Origin: Candidatus Onthocola gallistercoris | GTDB taxonomy: Bacteria; Bacillota; Clostridia; Lachnospirales; Lachnospiraceae | NCBI GenBank assembly: GCA_018715345.1 | Contig: DVLT01000051.1 | Span: 1 to 39,801, forward strand | Length of the DNA: 39,801 bases | Direction of reading: 5' to 3' | Part shown: positions 9,600 through 17,992 of the stretch, piece after piece | Position numbering within the stretch: the stretch's first letter is position 1 | Layout of the letters: every line of letters begins with the position of its first letter | Translations under genes and position numbers: made by a program | The notes under the pieces: generated by a model | The model's database searches: none | What the model saw: the letters and a program-made list of their open reading frames with translations, nothing else | What the model was told of the DNA's origin: nothing

Positions 9600-10002
9600 T
9601 CTGTTTTATTGTGTGATGGGATTGGCGTCGGGGATGATCGTGGCCGCTGGCCTGGCCACATTCATCACGAGCATCGGCGTTGTCAGCCGACTGGCCCAGG
9701 TCACCCATACCGCCGGAGCGATCAGCTGGTATGAAAATGTGTTTGTGCTGGGCGGGCTGGCAGGCAACATGTACAGTCTTTATGTCTGGACGCTGCCCTT
9801 GGGGACATGGGCAATGGGAGCCGCCGGACTTTTTATCGGGATTTTTCTGGGATGCATGATCGGCGGTATCACGGAAGTGCTGAATGCCATACCTGTTTTT
9901 TACCATCGGGCAAAGCTGCGCTGCGGCCTGAAAGCCCTTGTATGGGCCATTGCCTTGGGAAAGGTCACAGGAGGCATTGTTGATTTTCTGATCGCACCGT
10001 AA
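9589..10002 (+). CDS. spoVAB: Stage V sporulation protein AB
   Basis: 137 aa integral membrane protein with about four hydrophobic helices. The SpoVAB pattern is visible: a GLASGMIVAAGLATFITSIGVVSRLAQVTHT stretch and a central ENVFVLGGLAGNMYSLY. It starts inside spoVAA with GGGGAGAAG a few bases upstream. It works with the other SpoVA proteins in the spore inner membrane in dipicolinic acid transport; the individual role of AB is not well defined. Confidence 0.88.
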   Translation: MWIDLFYCVMGLASGMIVAAGLATFITSIGVVSRLAQVTHTAGAISWYENVFVLGGLAGNMYSLYVWTLPLGTWAMGAAGLFIGIFLGCMIGGITEVLNAIPVFYHRAKLRCGLKALVWAIALGKVTGGIVDFLIAP

Positions 10003-10027
10003 AGGAGAAGATGAAGGGAGAAAACAT

Positions 10028-10477
10028 ATGGAGAAACAAGAATATCAAAAACGAGTGGAACAGGTCACGCCTAAAGTCAAGTCTGCAGGAACGTTTTTTA
10101 AGGCGTTTTTATCCGGCGGGATCATCTGTGTTATCGGGCAGATATTGTATAACTGGTTTTATAGTATGGGCATGCCTCATCTTATCGCCAACAACTATAC
10201 CACCCTCATATTGATCACCACAAGTATACTGTTGACTGGATTTGGGTTGGTGAGTCCCATCGTAAAATTTGCCGGGGCAGGTTATCTGGTACCGATCACC
10301 GGCTTTGCCAATTCGGTGGCATCCTGTGCCATTGAGTTTAAAAGAGAGGGCCAGGTCTTCGGGATCGGCAGCCAGATTTTTGCCATAGCTGGTCCGGTCA
10401 TCCTTTACGGTACGGTGACTTCGGCGCTTTTTGGAGCAATCTATTACGTGATTTTACAGATAGGATGGGTCGGATGA
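10028..10477 (+). CDS. spoVAC: Stage V sporulation protein AC
   Basis: 149 aa. The start EYQKRVEQVTPKVKSAGTFFKAFLSGGIICVIGQ is a SpoVAC hallmark, as is VKFAGAGYLVPITGFANSVASCAIEFKREG. About four membrane helices. In Bacillus subtilis SpoVAC behaves as a mechanosensitive channel-like component for dipicolinic acid release. It follows spoVAB by 25 bases and ends one base before spoVAD begins. An alternative frame starting at 10011 is discarded because it lacks family similarity and stops early. Confidence 0.94.
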   Translation: MEKQEYQKRVEQVTPKVKSAGTFFKAFLSGGIICVIGQILYNWFYSMGMPHLIANNYTTLILITTSILLTGFGLVSPIVKFAGAGYLVPITGFANSVASCAIEFKREGQVFGIGSQIFAIAGPVILYGTVTSALFGAIYYVILQIGWVG

Positions 10478-10478
10478 T

Positions 10479-11528
10479 ATGAGTCGAAAAAAACGAGGAA
10501 AGAATACCGTTATATTTGATCGGCCGCCGGTGATACGCAGTGCGGCGGGCATTGTGGGGGAAAAAGAAGGCCAGGGACCCATTGGAAGTTATTTTGATGA
10601 GATCATAAAAGATCCGCTGCTGGGGATGAAAAGTTGGGAAGAGGCAGAGGCGGCTCTTCAATCCAAGGCCGCCGGCCTGGCATTGGATAAAATACACATG
10701 CAGCCGGATGACATAGACTATCTTTTTGCCGGTGATCTGCTGGGTCAGTCCATTGCCACATCCTTTGGTATGATGGAACTGCAGATCCCACATTTTGGAC
10801 TATACGGGGCCTGTTCCACAATGGGGGAAAGTTTGACACTGGCCGCCATGATGATCGATGGCGGTTTTGCCAGGCGGACGATGGCTGTTACTTCCAGCCA
10901 TTTTGCCAGTGCGGAAAAGCAGTTCCGTTTTCCTTTAGGATATGGCAATCAACGTTCCCTGGCCGCCACTTGGACAGTGACTGGCAGTGGAGCAGTGATA
11001 TTGGAAGAAAATGAGACATGCCAGAATGTTACGAAAACCAATGGGAAAGAAAAATCCCCCATTCATGTTTGCGGGGCCACTACGGGTATCATTGTGGATT
11101 ATGGCATCAAAGATTCGCAAAATATGGGAGCCTGTATGGCTCCGGCAGCAGCCCACGTGATCGCGGCCAATTTCCGGGATCTGGATCGCCGGCCGGAGGA
11201 TTATGACCGGATCGTTACAGGTGATCTGGGAAGTGTGGGACAAAAGTTATTATTCGAGCTGATGGAAGAAGAAGGTTTCGATATAAGCAGCCGGCATATG
11301 GACTGTGGCATGACCATCTTTGATGGCAAGACCCAGGATACCCATGCGGGTGGGAGCGGCTGCGGTTGTGCGGCCGTAACCCTTTGCTGTTACCTGTTAA
11401 GACAGATGAAAGAAGCCGGATGGCACAGGATCCTGTTTGTCCCAACCGGAGCGTTGCTGTCAAAGGTCAGTTTCAATGAAGGACAGACGATCCCGGGTAT
11501 CGCCCATGGTGTGATCTTGGAATGCTGA
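10479..11528 (+). CDS. spoVAD: Stage V sporulation protein AD
   Basis: 349 aa soluble thiolase-fold protein, the dipicolinic-acid-binding member of the SpoVA complex. The N-terminus KNTVIFDRPPVIRSAAGIVGEKEGQGP and the segments YLFAGDLLGQSIATSFGM, LYGACSTMGESL and HAGGSGCGCAA are typical. The final VSFNEGQTIPGIAHGV is a strong family signature. There is no signal peptide or membrane helix; SpoVAD sits on the inner membrane face through its partners. The start follows the spoVAC stop by one base, with GGATGGG in the preceding coding end. Confidence 0.96.
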   Translation: MSRKKRGKNTVIFDRPPVIRSAAGIVGEKEGQGPIGSYFDEIIKDPLLGMKSWEEAEAALQSKAAGLALDKIHMQPDDIDYLFAGDLLGQSIATSFGMMELQIPHFGLYGACSTMGESLTLAAMMIDGGFARRTMAVTSSHFASAEKQFRFPLGYGNQRSLAATWTVTGSGAVILEENETCQNVTKTNGKEKSPIHVCGATTGIIVDYGIKDSQNMGACMAPAAAHVIAANFRDLDRRPEDYDRIVTGDLGSVGQKLLFELMEEEGFDISSRHMDCGMTIFDGKTQDTHAGGSGCGCAAVTLCCYLLRQMKEAGWHRILFVPTGALLSKVSFNEGQTIPGIAHGVILEC

Positions 11529-11547
11529 TGGCGGAAAGGAAGTAAAA

Positions 11548-11904
11548 ATGGTCTATTTAAAAGCTTTTTTAGTGGGTGGGCTGATATGCGGACTGGTCCA
11601 GATACTGATGGATAAAACAAAACTGCTGCCTGGAAGGATCATGGTGCTCCTGGTCTGTACCGGTGTGACAGCCGGTGTACTGGGACTCTATAGACCGTTG
11701 GTGGAATTTGCGGGAGCAGGCGCCACCGTGCCGTTGTGCGGATTTGGATACAGCCTTTGGGAAGGTATAAGGACAGCTATCAATGATGACGGTTTTATCG
11801 GCATCTTTAAAGGTGGTTTTACAGCTTCGTCCATCGGTATAAGCGCTTCCATACTCATATCGTATATCGCATCTTTGATCTTTGATCCTAAAATGAAAAA
11901 ATAG
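11548..11904 (+). CDS. spoVAE: Stage V sporulation protein AE
   Basis: 118 aa membrane protein with about four helices (FLVGGLICGLVQILMDKTKL; IMVLLVCTGVTAGVLGLYRPLVEFAGAGATVPLCGFG). It is the SpoVAEb-type protein, related to SpoVAC and conserved in all SpoVA loci. GGAAAGGAAG lies upstream of ATG 11548. It is the last gene of the set. I see no spoVAEa or spoVAF reading frame here, which fits reduced clostridial versions of the locus, although this one keeps spoVAA and spoVAB. Confidence 0.93.
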   Translation: MVYLKAFLVGGLICGLVQILMDKTKLLPGRIMVLLVCTGVTAGVLGLYRPLVEFAGAGATVPLCGFGYSLWEGIRTAINDDGFIGIFKGGFTASSIGISASILISYIASLIFDPKMKK

Positions 11905-11915
11905 CGTTCCCTCTG

Positions 11916-11941
11916 AGCCGGACTATAAAGTCCGGCTTTTT
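11916..11941 (+). terminator. Intrinsic terminator of the spoVA operon
   Basis: AGCCGGAC (11916-11923) pairs perfectly with GTCCGGCT (11930-11937) across a 6-nt loop, followed by T residues. It lies 12 bases after the spoVAE stop. Confidence 0.9.
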
Positions 11942-12067
11942 CGATCAGGATTTGAGGTCAGGCTGACGGGCAGTTTGTACGTGGGGGCCTATCCGGCATG
12001 AAAAGGAAAAAATGTGCCGTGAAATAAAACTTTTTCTCCGCTTCGGTTGTCTAAGTGGTGAAAAGAG

Positions 12068-12202
12068 GTGATACAACTGAAAAAGAACAGTATTATCCAA
12101 TGGTTTGTCCGACTGATACAAAAAGATATGGAAGGGACCAAGATGGATGAAAAGAAGAAAAAGATGTTATATCATATTGTACGCAAGGGAAAGAAAGTGT
12201 AA
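12068..12202 (+). CDS. Small basic protein upstream of the sigma-factor gene (44 aa)
   Basis: The frame reads MIQLKKNSIIQWFVRLIQKDMEG... ending HIVRKGKKV, with possible starts GTG 12068 or CTG 12077; AAGAGGTG lies at the first and 6-7 bases before the second. It is Lys-rich, with a predicted amphipathic N-terminal helix and no clear membrane span. It ends 29 bp before the sigma-factor gene, which has its own AGGAGGG site. I recognise no family. A short regulator of the sigma protein is conceivable from position alone. The weak start codon keeps confidence modest. Confidence 0.42.
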   Translation: MIQLKKNSIIQWFVRLIQKDMEGTKMDEKKKKMLYHIVRKGKKV

Positions 12203-12231
12203 AATACAGTGAGGATACAGGAGGGATAAAA

Positions 12232-14268
12232 ATGAATTTTACAGAAGCGATCAATCGGGCAAAGGCCGGAGAAGAAAGCGGCTTCGGATATTTGTACGAA
12301 AACACATACAGAAGCAAATATTATCTCGCGCTTCAATATATGAAAAATGAGGATGCAGCCCAGGACGTGCTCCAGGATGCTTATATCCGAGCTTTTTCAA
12401 AACTGGACACATTGGCGGATCCGGAGGCTTTTCCCGCATGGTTGGGGATCATTGTGGCCAACACAGCTAAAAATATGCTGAAAAAGAAAAATCCGCTGCT
12501 CTTTTCAGAGGTGGATGATCCGGAAACAGCCGATATGGAGTATCAGATCGAGGACGAGAGGGAAGAAAGTCAGCCGGAGATGGCCTATACAAAACAGGAG
12601 ACAAAAGAACTGGTCCGTCAGTTGATCGATTCCCTGTCGGAGGAGCAGAGGCTCTGTATATTGATGTATCATATAGAAGGCATTCCCATCAAACAGATAG
12701 CCAGTACATTGGGATGTTCCGAGAACACGGTGAAATCCCGTCTGAATTATGGACGCAAAAATCTGAAGGCAAAGGCGGAGGAACTCCAGAAGAAGGGATA
12801 CAAACTTTACAGTGGAGCGCCGATCGGTTTGCTGCTCTGGCTGCTCCGCTCTCAGGAGTCATCCATGGCGGCCGATGGTTCCATTGGTGCAGCCGGAAAG
12901 GCGATGGCGGACCGGATCTTTTCAAATCCGGGAATACATCCGGCAGGGCATGTGGCGGCAGCAGGCGCGGCAAAAACGGGGCTTTTACATACGGTCGCAG
13001 GGAAAGCGATAGCGGCGGTCCTCGGTGTGGGAATCGTTGGCGGAGCGGCAGCCGCGGCGATCAATGGATTTGGCGGAGGCGGACAGGCGGAAAGTGTTTT
13101 GACCACGCAGGCTGTTGTACAAGAAACAGATGTACAGACTGAGACGGCAGCGGAGACGGAGATGGAAACGGAAAACGTTTTGCGTTCACTGGAAGCGGGC
13201 GATTATCCGAATCTGATCGCAGGTAATCTGACCAAGGAAGAATTGACGCTTGTTCTTGCATACGGGCCGGAGGAAATACCGGAAGGAGGTTTTTCGGATT
13301 CGGACTATCTTACATATATGAACAGCATGTGTCAGGCTTCCGACCGGGAAGGCCAATATATCGAATATTATGGAACGGATGCACAATATCGCAGCCGATA
13401 TTCTCTGGAAGATATAAACCGGCTGTTTTCCTCATTCACCGATTTTCAATTCAGCGAGGAAAACGACAGTGATACAGAATACGGGATCAATGTGGAAAAC
13501 AGTGAACTGCTTTATACGCCGGCTACCATGAGCTATACGGTGACGGTTTCCATCGTAAGCGCCCAGTATACGGATACAGAAATGGATATTTATTATAGTT
13601 TTGAACGGACCAGCGCAGATCCCATGGGCAGCAATTATAGCCTGAACAAAAAAGCTGTTTTAAAGCCAACAGAGAATGGGATGTTCCGGATCGTCCAGAT
13701 CCAGGAAGTGACAGACATGCCGGAATCGGCGCCCGAGGAGAATGCACAGCCGGACGGATCAGAAATGGGAAAAGATCCTTCTGAACTGTATGCAGATGCC
13801 TTGACGGCTGTGGCCAATAAGGAGGATGGCTTTACTTTTCCGAGAGAGGATGTTTTAGACGGCAACTACGGATATTTTGTGGCAGATCTCAACCGTGACG
13901 GCATACCGGAACTGGTGGTGGGCGGTGAATATGCTGAGACGACTTTTTATTACCACGACCTTCAGATCTTTACATGTGAGCAAACGGACTCCGGATATAC
14001 CCTGAAAAAAATCCAAGGTGAACAATCTGCGATGAATTTGTTCCTGGCGGCTGACGGCAATGGACTCTTTGTGGAAGAATTTTCCCGAGGGACAGGCGAC
14101 ATCTGGCTTCATCGGCTGACCATAGAGGAGAGTGGACTTGTATACCACTCCACGGCCGAGTACACGTATACCTTGGGGGATGACGGCATGAACCGTTTTT
14201 CTGAGGATAATCCGGAGGTGACATGGGTCGACATCGATGACAGAAGCGGCCTGTCTGTACTGGAGTGA
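12232..14268 (+). CDS. ECF-like sigma factor fused to membrane segment and extracytoplasmic domain
   Basis: 678 aa, far longer than a normal ECF sigma factor (about 180). Residues 1-90 hold sigma region 2 (DAAQDVLQDAYIRAFSKLDTL...AFPAWLGIIVANTAKNMLKK). Residues about 125-185 hold region 4 (LSEEQRLCILMYHIEGIPIKQIASTLGCSENTVKSRLNYGRKNLK). A short hydrophobic patch (IGLLLWLLR) is near 198, and a glycine/alanine-rich membrane helix at about 257-277. The remaining 400 residues are acidic and predicted external, with a Thr/Glu linker and a calcium-loop-like DLNRDGIPEL near 553. The layout suggests a membrane-tethered sigma factor that could be released by proteolysis. That mechanism is inferred. 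Confidence 0.85.
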   Translation: MNFTEAINRAKAGEESGFGYLYENTYRSKYYLALQYMKNEDAAQDVLQDAYIRAFSKLDTLADPEAFPAWLGIIVANTAKNMLKKKNPLLFSEVDDPETADMEYQIEDEREESQPEMAYTKQETKELVRQLIDSLSEEQRLCILMYHIEGIPIKQIASTLGCSENTVKSRLNYGRKNLKAKAEELQKKGYKLYSGAPIGLLLWLLRSQESSMAADGSIGAAGKAMADRIFSNPGIHPAGHVAAAGAAKTGLLHTVAGKAIAAVLGVGIVGGAAAAAINGFGGGGQAESVLTTQAVVQETDVQTETAAETEMETENVLRSLEAGDYPNLIAGNLTKEELTLVLAYGPEEIPEGGFSDSDYLTYMNSMCQASDREGQYIEYYGTDAQYRSRYSLEDINRLFSSFTDFQFSEENDSDTEYGINVENSELLYTPATMSYTVTVSIVSAQYTDTEMDIYYSFERTSADPMGSNYSLNKKAVLKPTENGMFRIVQIQEVTDMPESAPEENAQPDGSEMGKDPSELYADALTAVANKEDGFTFPREDVLDGNYGYFVADLNRDGIPELVVGGEYAETTFYYHDLQIFTCEQTDSGYTLKKIQGEQSAMNLFLAADGNGLFVEEFSRGTGDIWLHRLTIEESGLVYHSTAEYTYTLGDDGMNRFSEDNPEVTWVDIDDRSGLSVLE

Positions 14269-14333
14269 GGCAGAAACTTCTGTTTTGATATAAGGGAAAA
14301 CGGCGAAACATCGGAAAAAGAAAGAATATGAAA

Positions 14334-14384
14334 AACCCCATAGGGATCTGATATCAGTGATCAGGTCGCCTATGGGGTTATTTT
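14334..14384. terminator. Bidirectional terminator between convergent genes
   Basis: AACCCCATAGG (14334-14344) pairs perfectly with CCTATGGGGTT (14369-14379). The inner GATCTGA/TCAGGTC arms extend the stem. An A run on the left and a T run on the right let it serve both the sigma-factor gene (plus) and the penicillin-binding protein gene (minus). Confidence 0.85.
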
Positions 14385-14409
14385 TATATTTCACGCCGAC
14401 TGGAAAACT

Positions 14410-17013
14410 TTATCCGACTGCTCCAGTGGGCGGCTCAGGTGTCACAGGTTCACCTGGCGATGATGGTGAGTCCGATTGGGATTGGGATTCGGATTCCGAC
14501 TGGGACTCAGAGGGTGATTCCGCTGTGCCTGGTGTTTCCGTCGATTCTTCAGTCTGAGGCGGACAGGTACAATAGCTGCTTGGAACATCCGATGCGTTTG
14601 TGAAGCTCTTATAGCTTGCGCTCGGTGAATTTTCGTTGGCCAGGTTGCCGCAGACATCGCAGATCAGAGCGCTTACATGATCGTTACACCGTTCCGTCGG
14701 CAGTGAGTTCAGATCAAAATACTCGGTGATGGTCGGACATCCGGCGCTGGGAAGCTTGCCGGAGATGGAGCATACCGTCCGTGTACCGACACTTGACGGT
14801 ATCTCAAAGGAAGCATTTTCAAGACCGCATTCCGAATCGATCCGCCGCATGATCTTAGCCCACAGATATTCGTGGGAAGGATCTACACCGGGTAAGTTTT
14901 CCATGGGATAAGCCTGGTCATAGCCGAGCCAGATACCGGCAGTATAATAAGGTGTATAACCTACAAACCATAAATCTTTGGAATCATTAGTGGTACCGGT
15001 TTTTCCGGCAATATCCATACCGTCATACATATTGGCTGCCGTACCTGTTCCCTTGGTGACCACATCCTGCATGGCGCTGGTCAGAAGATAAGCGGTGCTT
15101 TCTTTGATGACCTGTTCGCCTTCCGGATTGGTGTTGTCCAAGATCACATTGCCGTCCCGATCAATGACCTTTGTATAGAATACCGGGCGGACGTATTCCC
15201 CTCCGTTGGCGATGGCGGCATAAGCGCCGGTCATCTCCAGATTGGTGACGCCGTTGTACAGACCGCCAAGGGCCAGGGATTCCACATAGTCGTTCTCTGT
15301 CAGCGTGGTGATACCCAGCTTCTGCATATAGTCGATGGCCAGATCAGCTCCCACGTCTTCCACGTAGAACTTGGTTGTTACCACATTGGCGGACTGGGTG
15401 ATGGCCATTCGGGCAGTCAGCGTGGAACCGTATCTTCCATAGCCGCCCCACCAGTTTTCCGGGCTGTAACCGGAAGCCGTCGTATAAGGCGAGTCGGTTT
15501 CCGAGCTGGCCAGTGTCATAGCTCCGGAATCAATACCCGGAAGATAGCAGGCCAGGATCTTGAAGCAGGAACCGGGCTGCCGGGTGGACTGGGTTTCACG
15601 GCTGAAGGAAAGACTTTCCTTTTTTTCATTACGGCCGCCGGCGATGGCTTTCACCTCTCCGGTCTTCTGATCCATGATGACAAAGGAAGACTGGAGGGCA
15701 TAAGGCTGATCAAAGGTCTCAGCGATGATCTGATCTTCGGTGATGCCCAGCGCGTCTTTGTATGCCTGGATATCGGCCCGGGCTTCCTCTTCATTATTGT
15801 ACAGGAGCTGGAAACTGTTGTTGCCGTTATTCCAGAAATAATACTGCATGGTCTGTTCGTCATAGTTGGAAACCGTGCCGTCCTCATTCTGGACGGAGCA
15901 GCGCCATGTCAGTCCAAGCGTGTTCACATTGGCAAAGTTGGAATTATCCGCGAATTCCTCATCCACGATATCCTGGATCTGGTCGTCCTGAGCTAAATAT
16001 ACTCTCAGGCCGCCGCCGTAAAGCTTATTGATGGCCTGTTCTTCCGTGTAGCCCAGTTTCTCTTCCAGATCCTCAAGAACCTGGCGGATGGCAGCGTCTT
16101 CGTAATAAGTAAATATCTGCTGAGTGTCGCTGGTGGTTTCAGCATGCTCCGCGATACGAGTGTAGACGTCGTCTGCCATGGCTGTGTCATATTCTTCCTG
16201 GGTCAGATATCCCTGATCCAGCATGTTGCCCAGCGTCCGGTCCCGACGCGCCTTGTTTTCTTCCGGATAGGTGATCGGGTCGTAATAAGTCGGACTCTTG
16301 GCAATACTGGCAAGGACAGCCGCTTCAGAAGCATTGACTTCTGAACAGGATTTGCCGAAATAACGTTGGGAAGCGGCTTCCACGCCATAGGTGGAGGCTC
16401 CCAGATTGATGGTGTTCAGATAAGCTTCAAGGATCTCTTCCTTGCTCATCTTCTTTTCCAGTTCCAGAGCCAGATACTGTTCCTGGAACTTACGTTTGAA
16501 CTTTAAAAGCAGGTTTTCTTCATTACCGCCGCCGAAAACATTCAGTTTCAACAGCTGCTGGGTGATCGTACTGGCGCCTTCAGAGAAGTCTCCGGAAGTG
16601 ACGCCGACGAAGAAGGCACGGACGATCCCCTTCGGGTCAATACCGTTGTGGTCCCAGAAACGTTCATCTTCCAATGCGATAAAAGCGTTCTGGAGGACTT
16701 CCGGAATCTCTTCGATATCCACATAGATACGGTTGGTTTCCGGCTGATAGAGCTGCGTCAGTAAATTTCCGTCCTTGTCGTATATGAACGATTTATAACC
16801 TTGAGGGATAACATCCTCAGCGGTGATATCTGGCGCACTGTCGATGATCCCCTTAAATCCGCCGACACCGGCGGCAACACCCATAACAAGGAGAGCAATC
16901 AGGCAAAACACGACAACTCGGAATATATTAAAACTGACTTTGTGTTTGGCTTTAGGAATACTTGAACGGATTTTCTTTTGTTTTTTTATCGTACCGTGTT
17001 TACTATAGTCCAT
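14410..17013 (-). CDS. Class A penicillin-binding protein (glycosyltransferase/transpeptidase)
   Basis: 867 aa, PBP1A type, polymerising and cross-linking peptidoglycan outside the membrane. After a basic N-terminus there is one membrane helix (FRVVVFCLIALLVMGVAAGVGG, about 29-50). The GT51 domain shows ALEDERFWDHNGIDPKGI and GASTITQQLLK. The transpeptidase domain has SCFK (Ser about 482), SAN and KTG (about 671). The C-terminus has paired cysteines (CSISGKLPSAGCP; CDVCG) and a long Ser/Glu/Pro-rich tail. ATG at 17013 is preferred over the TTG seven codons upstream because AAAAGGAGG falls inside that extension. It is transcribed alone, divergent from the YigZ-like gene. Confidence 0.95.
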   Translation of the reverse strand: MDYSKHGTIKKQKKIRSSIPKAKHKVSFNIFRVVVFCLIALLVMGVAAGVGGFKGIIDSAPDITAEDVIPQGYKSFIYDKDGNLLTQLYQPETNRIYVDIEEIPEVLQNAFIALEDERFWDHNGIDPKGIVRAFFVGVTSGDFSEGASTITQQLLKLNVFGGGNEENLLLKFKRKFQEQYLALELEKKMSKEEILEAYLNTINLGASTYGVEAASQRYFGKSCSEVNASEAAVLASIAKSPTYYDPITYPEENKARRDRTLGNMLDQGYLTQEEYDTAMADDVYTRIAEHAETTSDTQQIFTYYEDAAIRQVLEDLEEKLGYTEEQAINKLYGGGLRVYLAQDDQIQDIVDEEFADNSNFANVNTLGLTWRCSVQNEDGTVSNYDEQTMQYYFWNNGNNSFQLLYNNEEEARADIQAYKDALGITEDQIIAETFDQPYALQSSFVIMDQKTGEVKAIAGGRNEKKESLSFSRETQSTRQPGSCFKILACYLPGIDSGAMTLASSETDSPYTTASGYSPENWWGGYGRYGSTLTARMAITQSANVVTTKFYVEDVGADLAIDYMQKLGITTLTENDYVESLALGGLYNGVTNLEMTGAYAAIANGGEYVRPVFYTKVIDRDGNVILDNTNPEGEQVIKESTAYLLTSAMQDVVTKGTGTAANMYDGMDIAGKTGTTNDSKDLWFVGYTPYYTAGIWLGYDQAYPMENLPGVDPSHEYLWAKIMRRIDSECGLENASFEIPSSVGTRTVCSISGKLPSAGCPTITEYFDLNSLPTERCNDHVSALICDVCGNLANENSPSASYKSFTNASDVPSSYCTCPPQTEESTETPGTAESPSESQSESESQSQSDSPSSPGEPVTPEPPTGAVG

Positions 17014-17040
17014 AAAATTAAGCCTCCTTTTCAAAGGTTC

Positions 17041-17069
17041 ATTATAGCAAATATCAGTACTGAAAGCAA
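17041..17069 (-). promoter_or_regulatory. Extended -10 promoter of the penicillin-binding protein gene
   Basis: On the minus strand TTGCTT (17069-17064) is followed 17 bp later by TATAAT (17046-17041), with TGC directly before the -10. The ribosome site begins about 20 bases downstream. Confidence 0.7.
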
Positions 17070-17089
17070 AGAAAAATTTTGATATTTGC
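17047..17089. repeat. Inverted repeat between divergent promoters
   Basis: GCAAATATCA (17047-17056) is repeated exactly in inverted orientation as TGATATTTGC (17080-17089), with arms centred 33 bp apart, about three helical turns. It spans the spacer and -35 regions of both divergent promoters. A 10-bp palindrome TCAGTACTGA (17054-17063) overlaps the left arm. It may be an operator for one regulator acting on both genes. Confidence 0.4.
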
Positions 17090-17106
17090 CTCTTTTATGG
17101 TACAAT
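17079..17106 (+). promoter_or_regulatory. Promoter of the YigZ-like gene
   Basis: TTGATA (17079-17084) and TACAAT (17101-17106) are separated by 16 bp, directed toward the gene at 17216. Confidence 0.6.
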
Positions 17107-17215
17107 TAAAAAAGATTTCATCAAATGTTCACAGAATCGTTGTAAACAGGGGGCTTGAGGTGATTTTAACAGAAGTATGCCCTCAAATTCAGGATATCAT
17201 CCGGAAAGGATACAT

Positions 17216-17863
17216 ATGGAGAAATACAGGATCATTTATGAAGGCGGGCAGGGAGAGATCGTGGAAAAAAAGTCCCGTTTTATCGCAGATGTGGCGCCGG
17301 TCCATTCGGAAGCGGAGGCAGCGGCCTTCATTGAAAATATCAAAAAGAAGTATTGGGATGCGAGACATCACTGTTATGCTTTTAAATATGGAGAAAATCA
17401 GCCCATCTCCCGGTGCAGCGACGATGGAGAACCTTCCGGGACAGCAGGTAAACCGATCCTGGATGTGATCACCGGCGAGGGACTTTATGATGTCTGCATC
17501 GTTGTGACCCGGTATTTCGGCGGTACGCTGCTGGGCACCGGAGGCTTGGCGCGAGCCTACAAAGATGCGGCAAAGGCGGGGATAGAAAACTGTATGGTCA
17601 CAGAAAAGACCGCCGGATCGAAGTTGAAGATCGGGATGGATTACAACTATGTGGGAAAGTTTCAGCATTTTTTGAGCACAAGCGATGCAAAACTGATCGG
17701 ATCGGAATACACGGATAAGGTAGAATTTCGTGTTGTGATCGAAAGGGAAAAAGCAGATGGATTTTCAAAAGCGCTCGTTGAGCTGACCGCAGGTAAAGTC
17801 GAGATCCTATCGGAAGGGGAATGCTATTTTGGTATCCCTGGAGGGAATGTTGTATTTTTTTGA
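17216..17863 (+). CDS. YigZ/IMPACT family protein
   Basis: 215 aa, the usual length. The N-terminal UPF0029/IMPACT domain is clear: KSRFIADVAPVHSEAEA, DARHHCYAF, SDDGEPSGTAGKPIL, VVTRYFGGTLLGTGGLARAY. The C-terminal ~70 residues are the ferredoxin-like YigZ tail. ATG 17216 lies five bases after GGAAAGGA; the longer frame from 17177 lacks a ribosome site and family similarity. Members are cytoplasmic, related to the eukaryotic GCN2 regulator IMPACT, and the bacterial function remains unsettled. It stands alone between its own promoter and terminator. Confidence 0.92.
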   Translation: MEKYRIIYEGGQGEIVEKKSRFIADVAPVHSEAEAAAFIENIKKKYWDARHHCYAFKYGENQPISRCSDDGEPSGTAGKPILDVITGEGLYDVCIVVTRYFGGTLLGTGGLARAYKDAAKAGIENCMVTEKTAGSKLKIGMDYNYVGKFQHFLSTSDAKLIGSEYTDKVEFRVVIEREKADGFSKALVELTAGKVEILSEGECYFGIPGGNVVFF

Positions 17864-17866
17864 GCA

Positions 17867-17891
17867 AACTTTCCACGGAAAGTTATTTTTA
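17867..17891 (+). terminator. Intrinsic terminator after the YigZ-like gene
   Basis: AACTTTC (17867-17873) pairs with GAAAGTT (17878-17884) over a 4-nt loop, followed by ATTTTTATT. It begins four bases after the stop codon. Confidence 0.72.
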
Positions 17892-17903
17892 TTCAAAAAT
17901 GCT

Positions 17904-17931
17904 TGCATTTTATAAGGTTTAAGTGTATATT
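17904..17931 (+). promoter_or_regulatory. Promoter of the amino-acid transporter operon
   Basis: TTGCAT (17904-17909) and TATATT (17926-17931) with a 16-bp spacer, 62 bp ahead of the binding-protein gene. Confidence 0.6.
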
Positions 17932-17992
17932 GTTCTGTGATAATGATTTAAAATATTCATTAATAAGAGGAGATCATAAGGAGGAGAACATA

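Noticed and set aside
14357-14557. Plus-strand frame with Asp/Trp/Ser repeats
   Set aside because: It is the complement of the Ser/Glu-rich tail of the penicillin-binding protein and begins inside the terminator.
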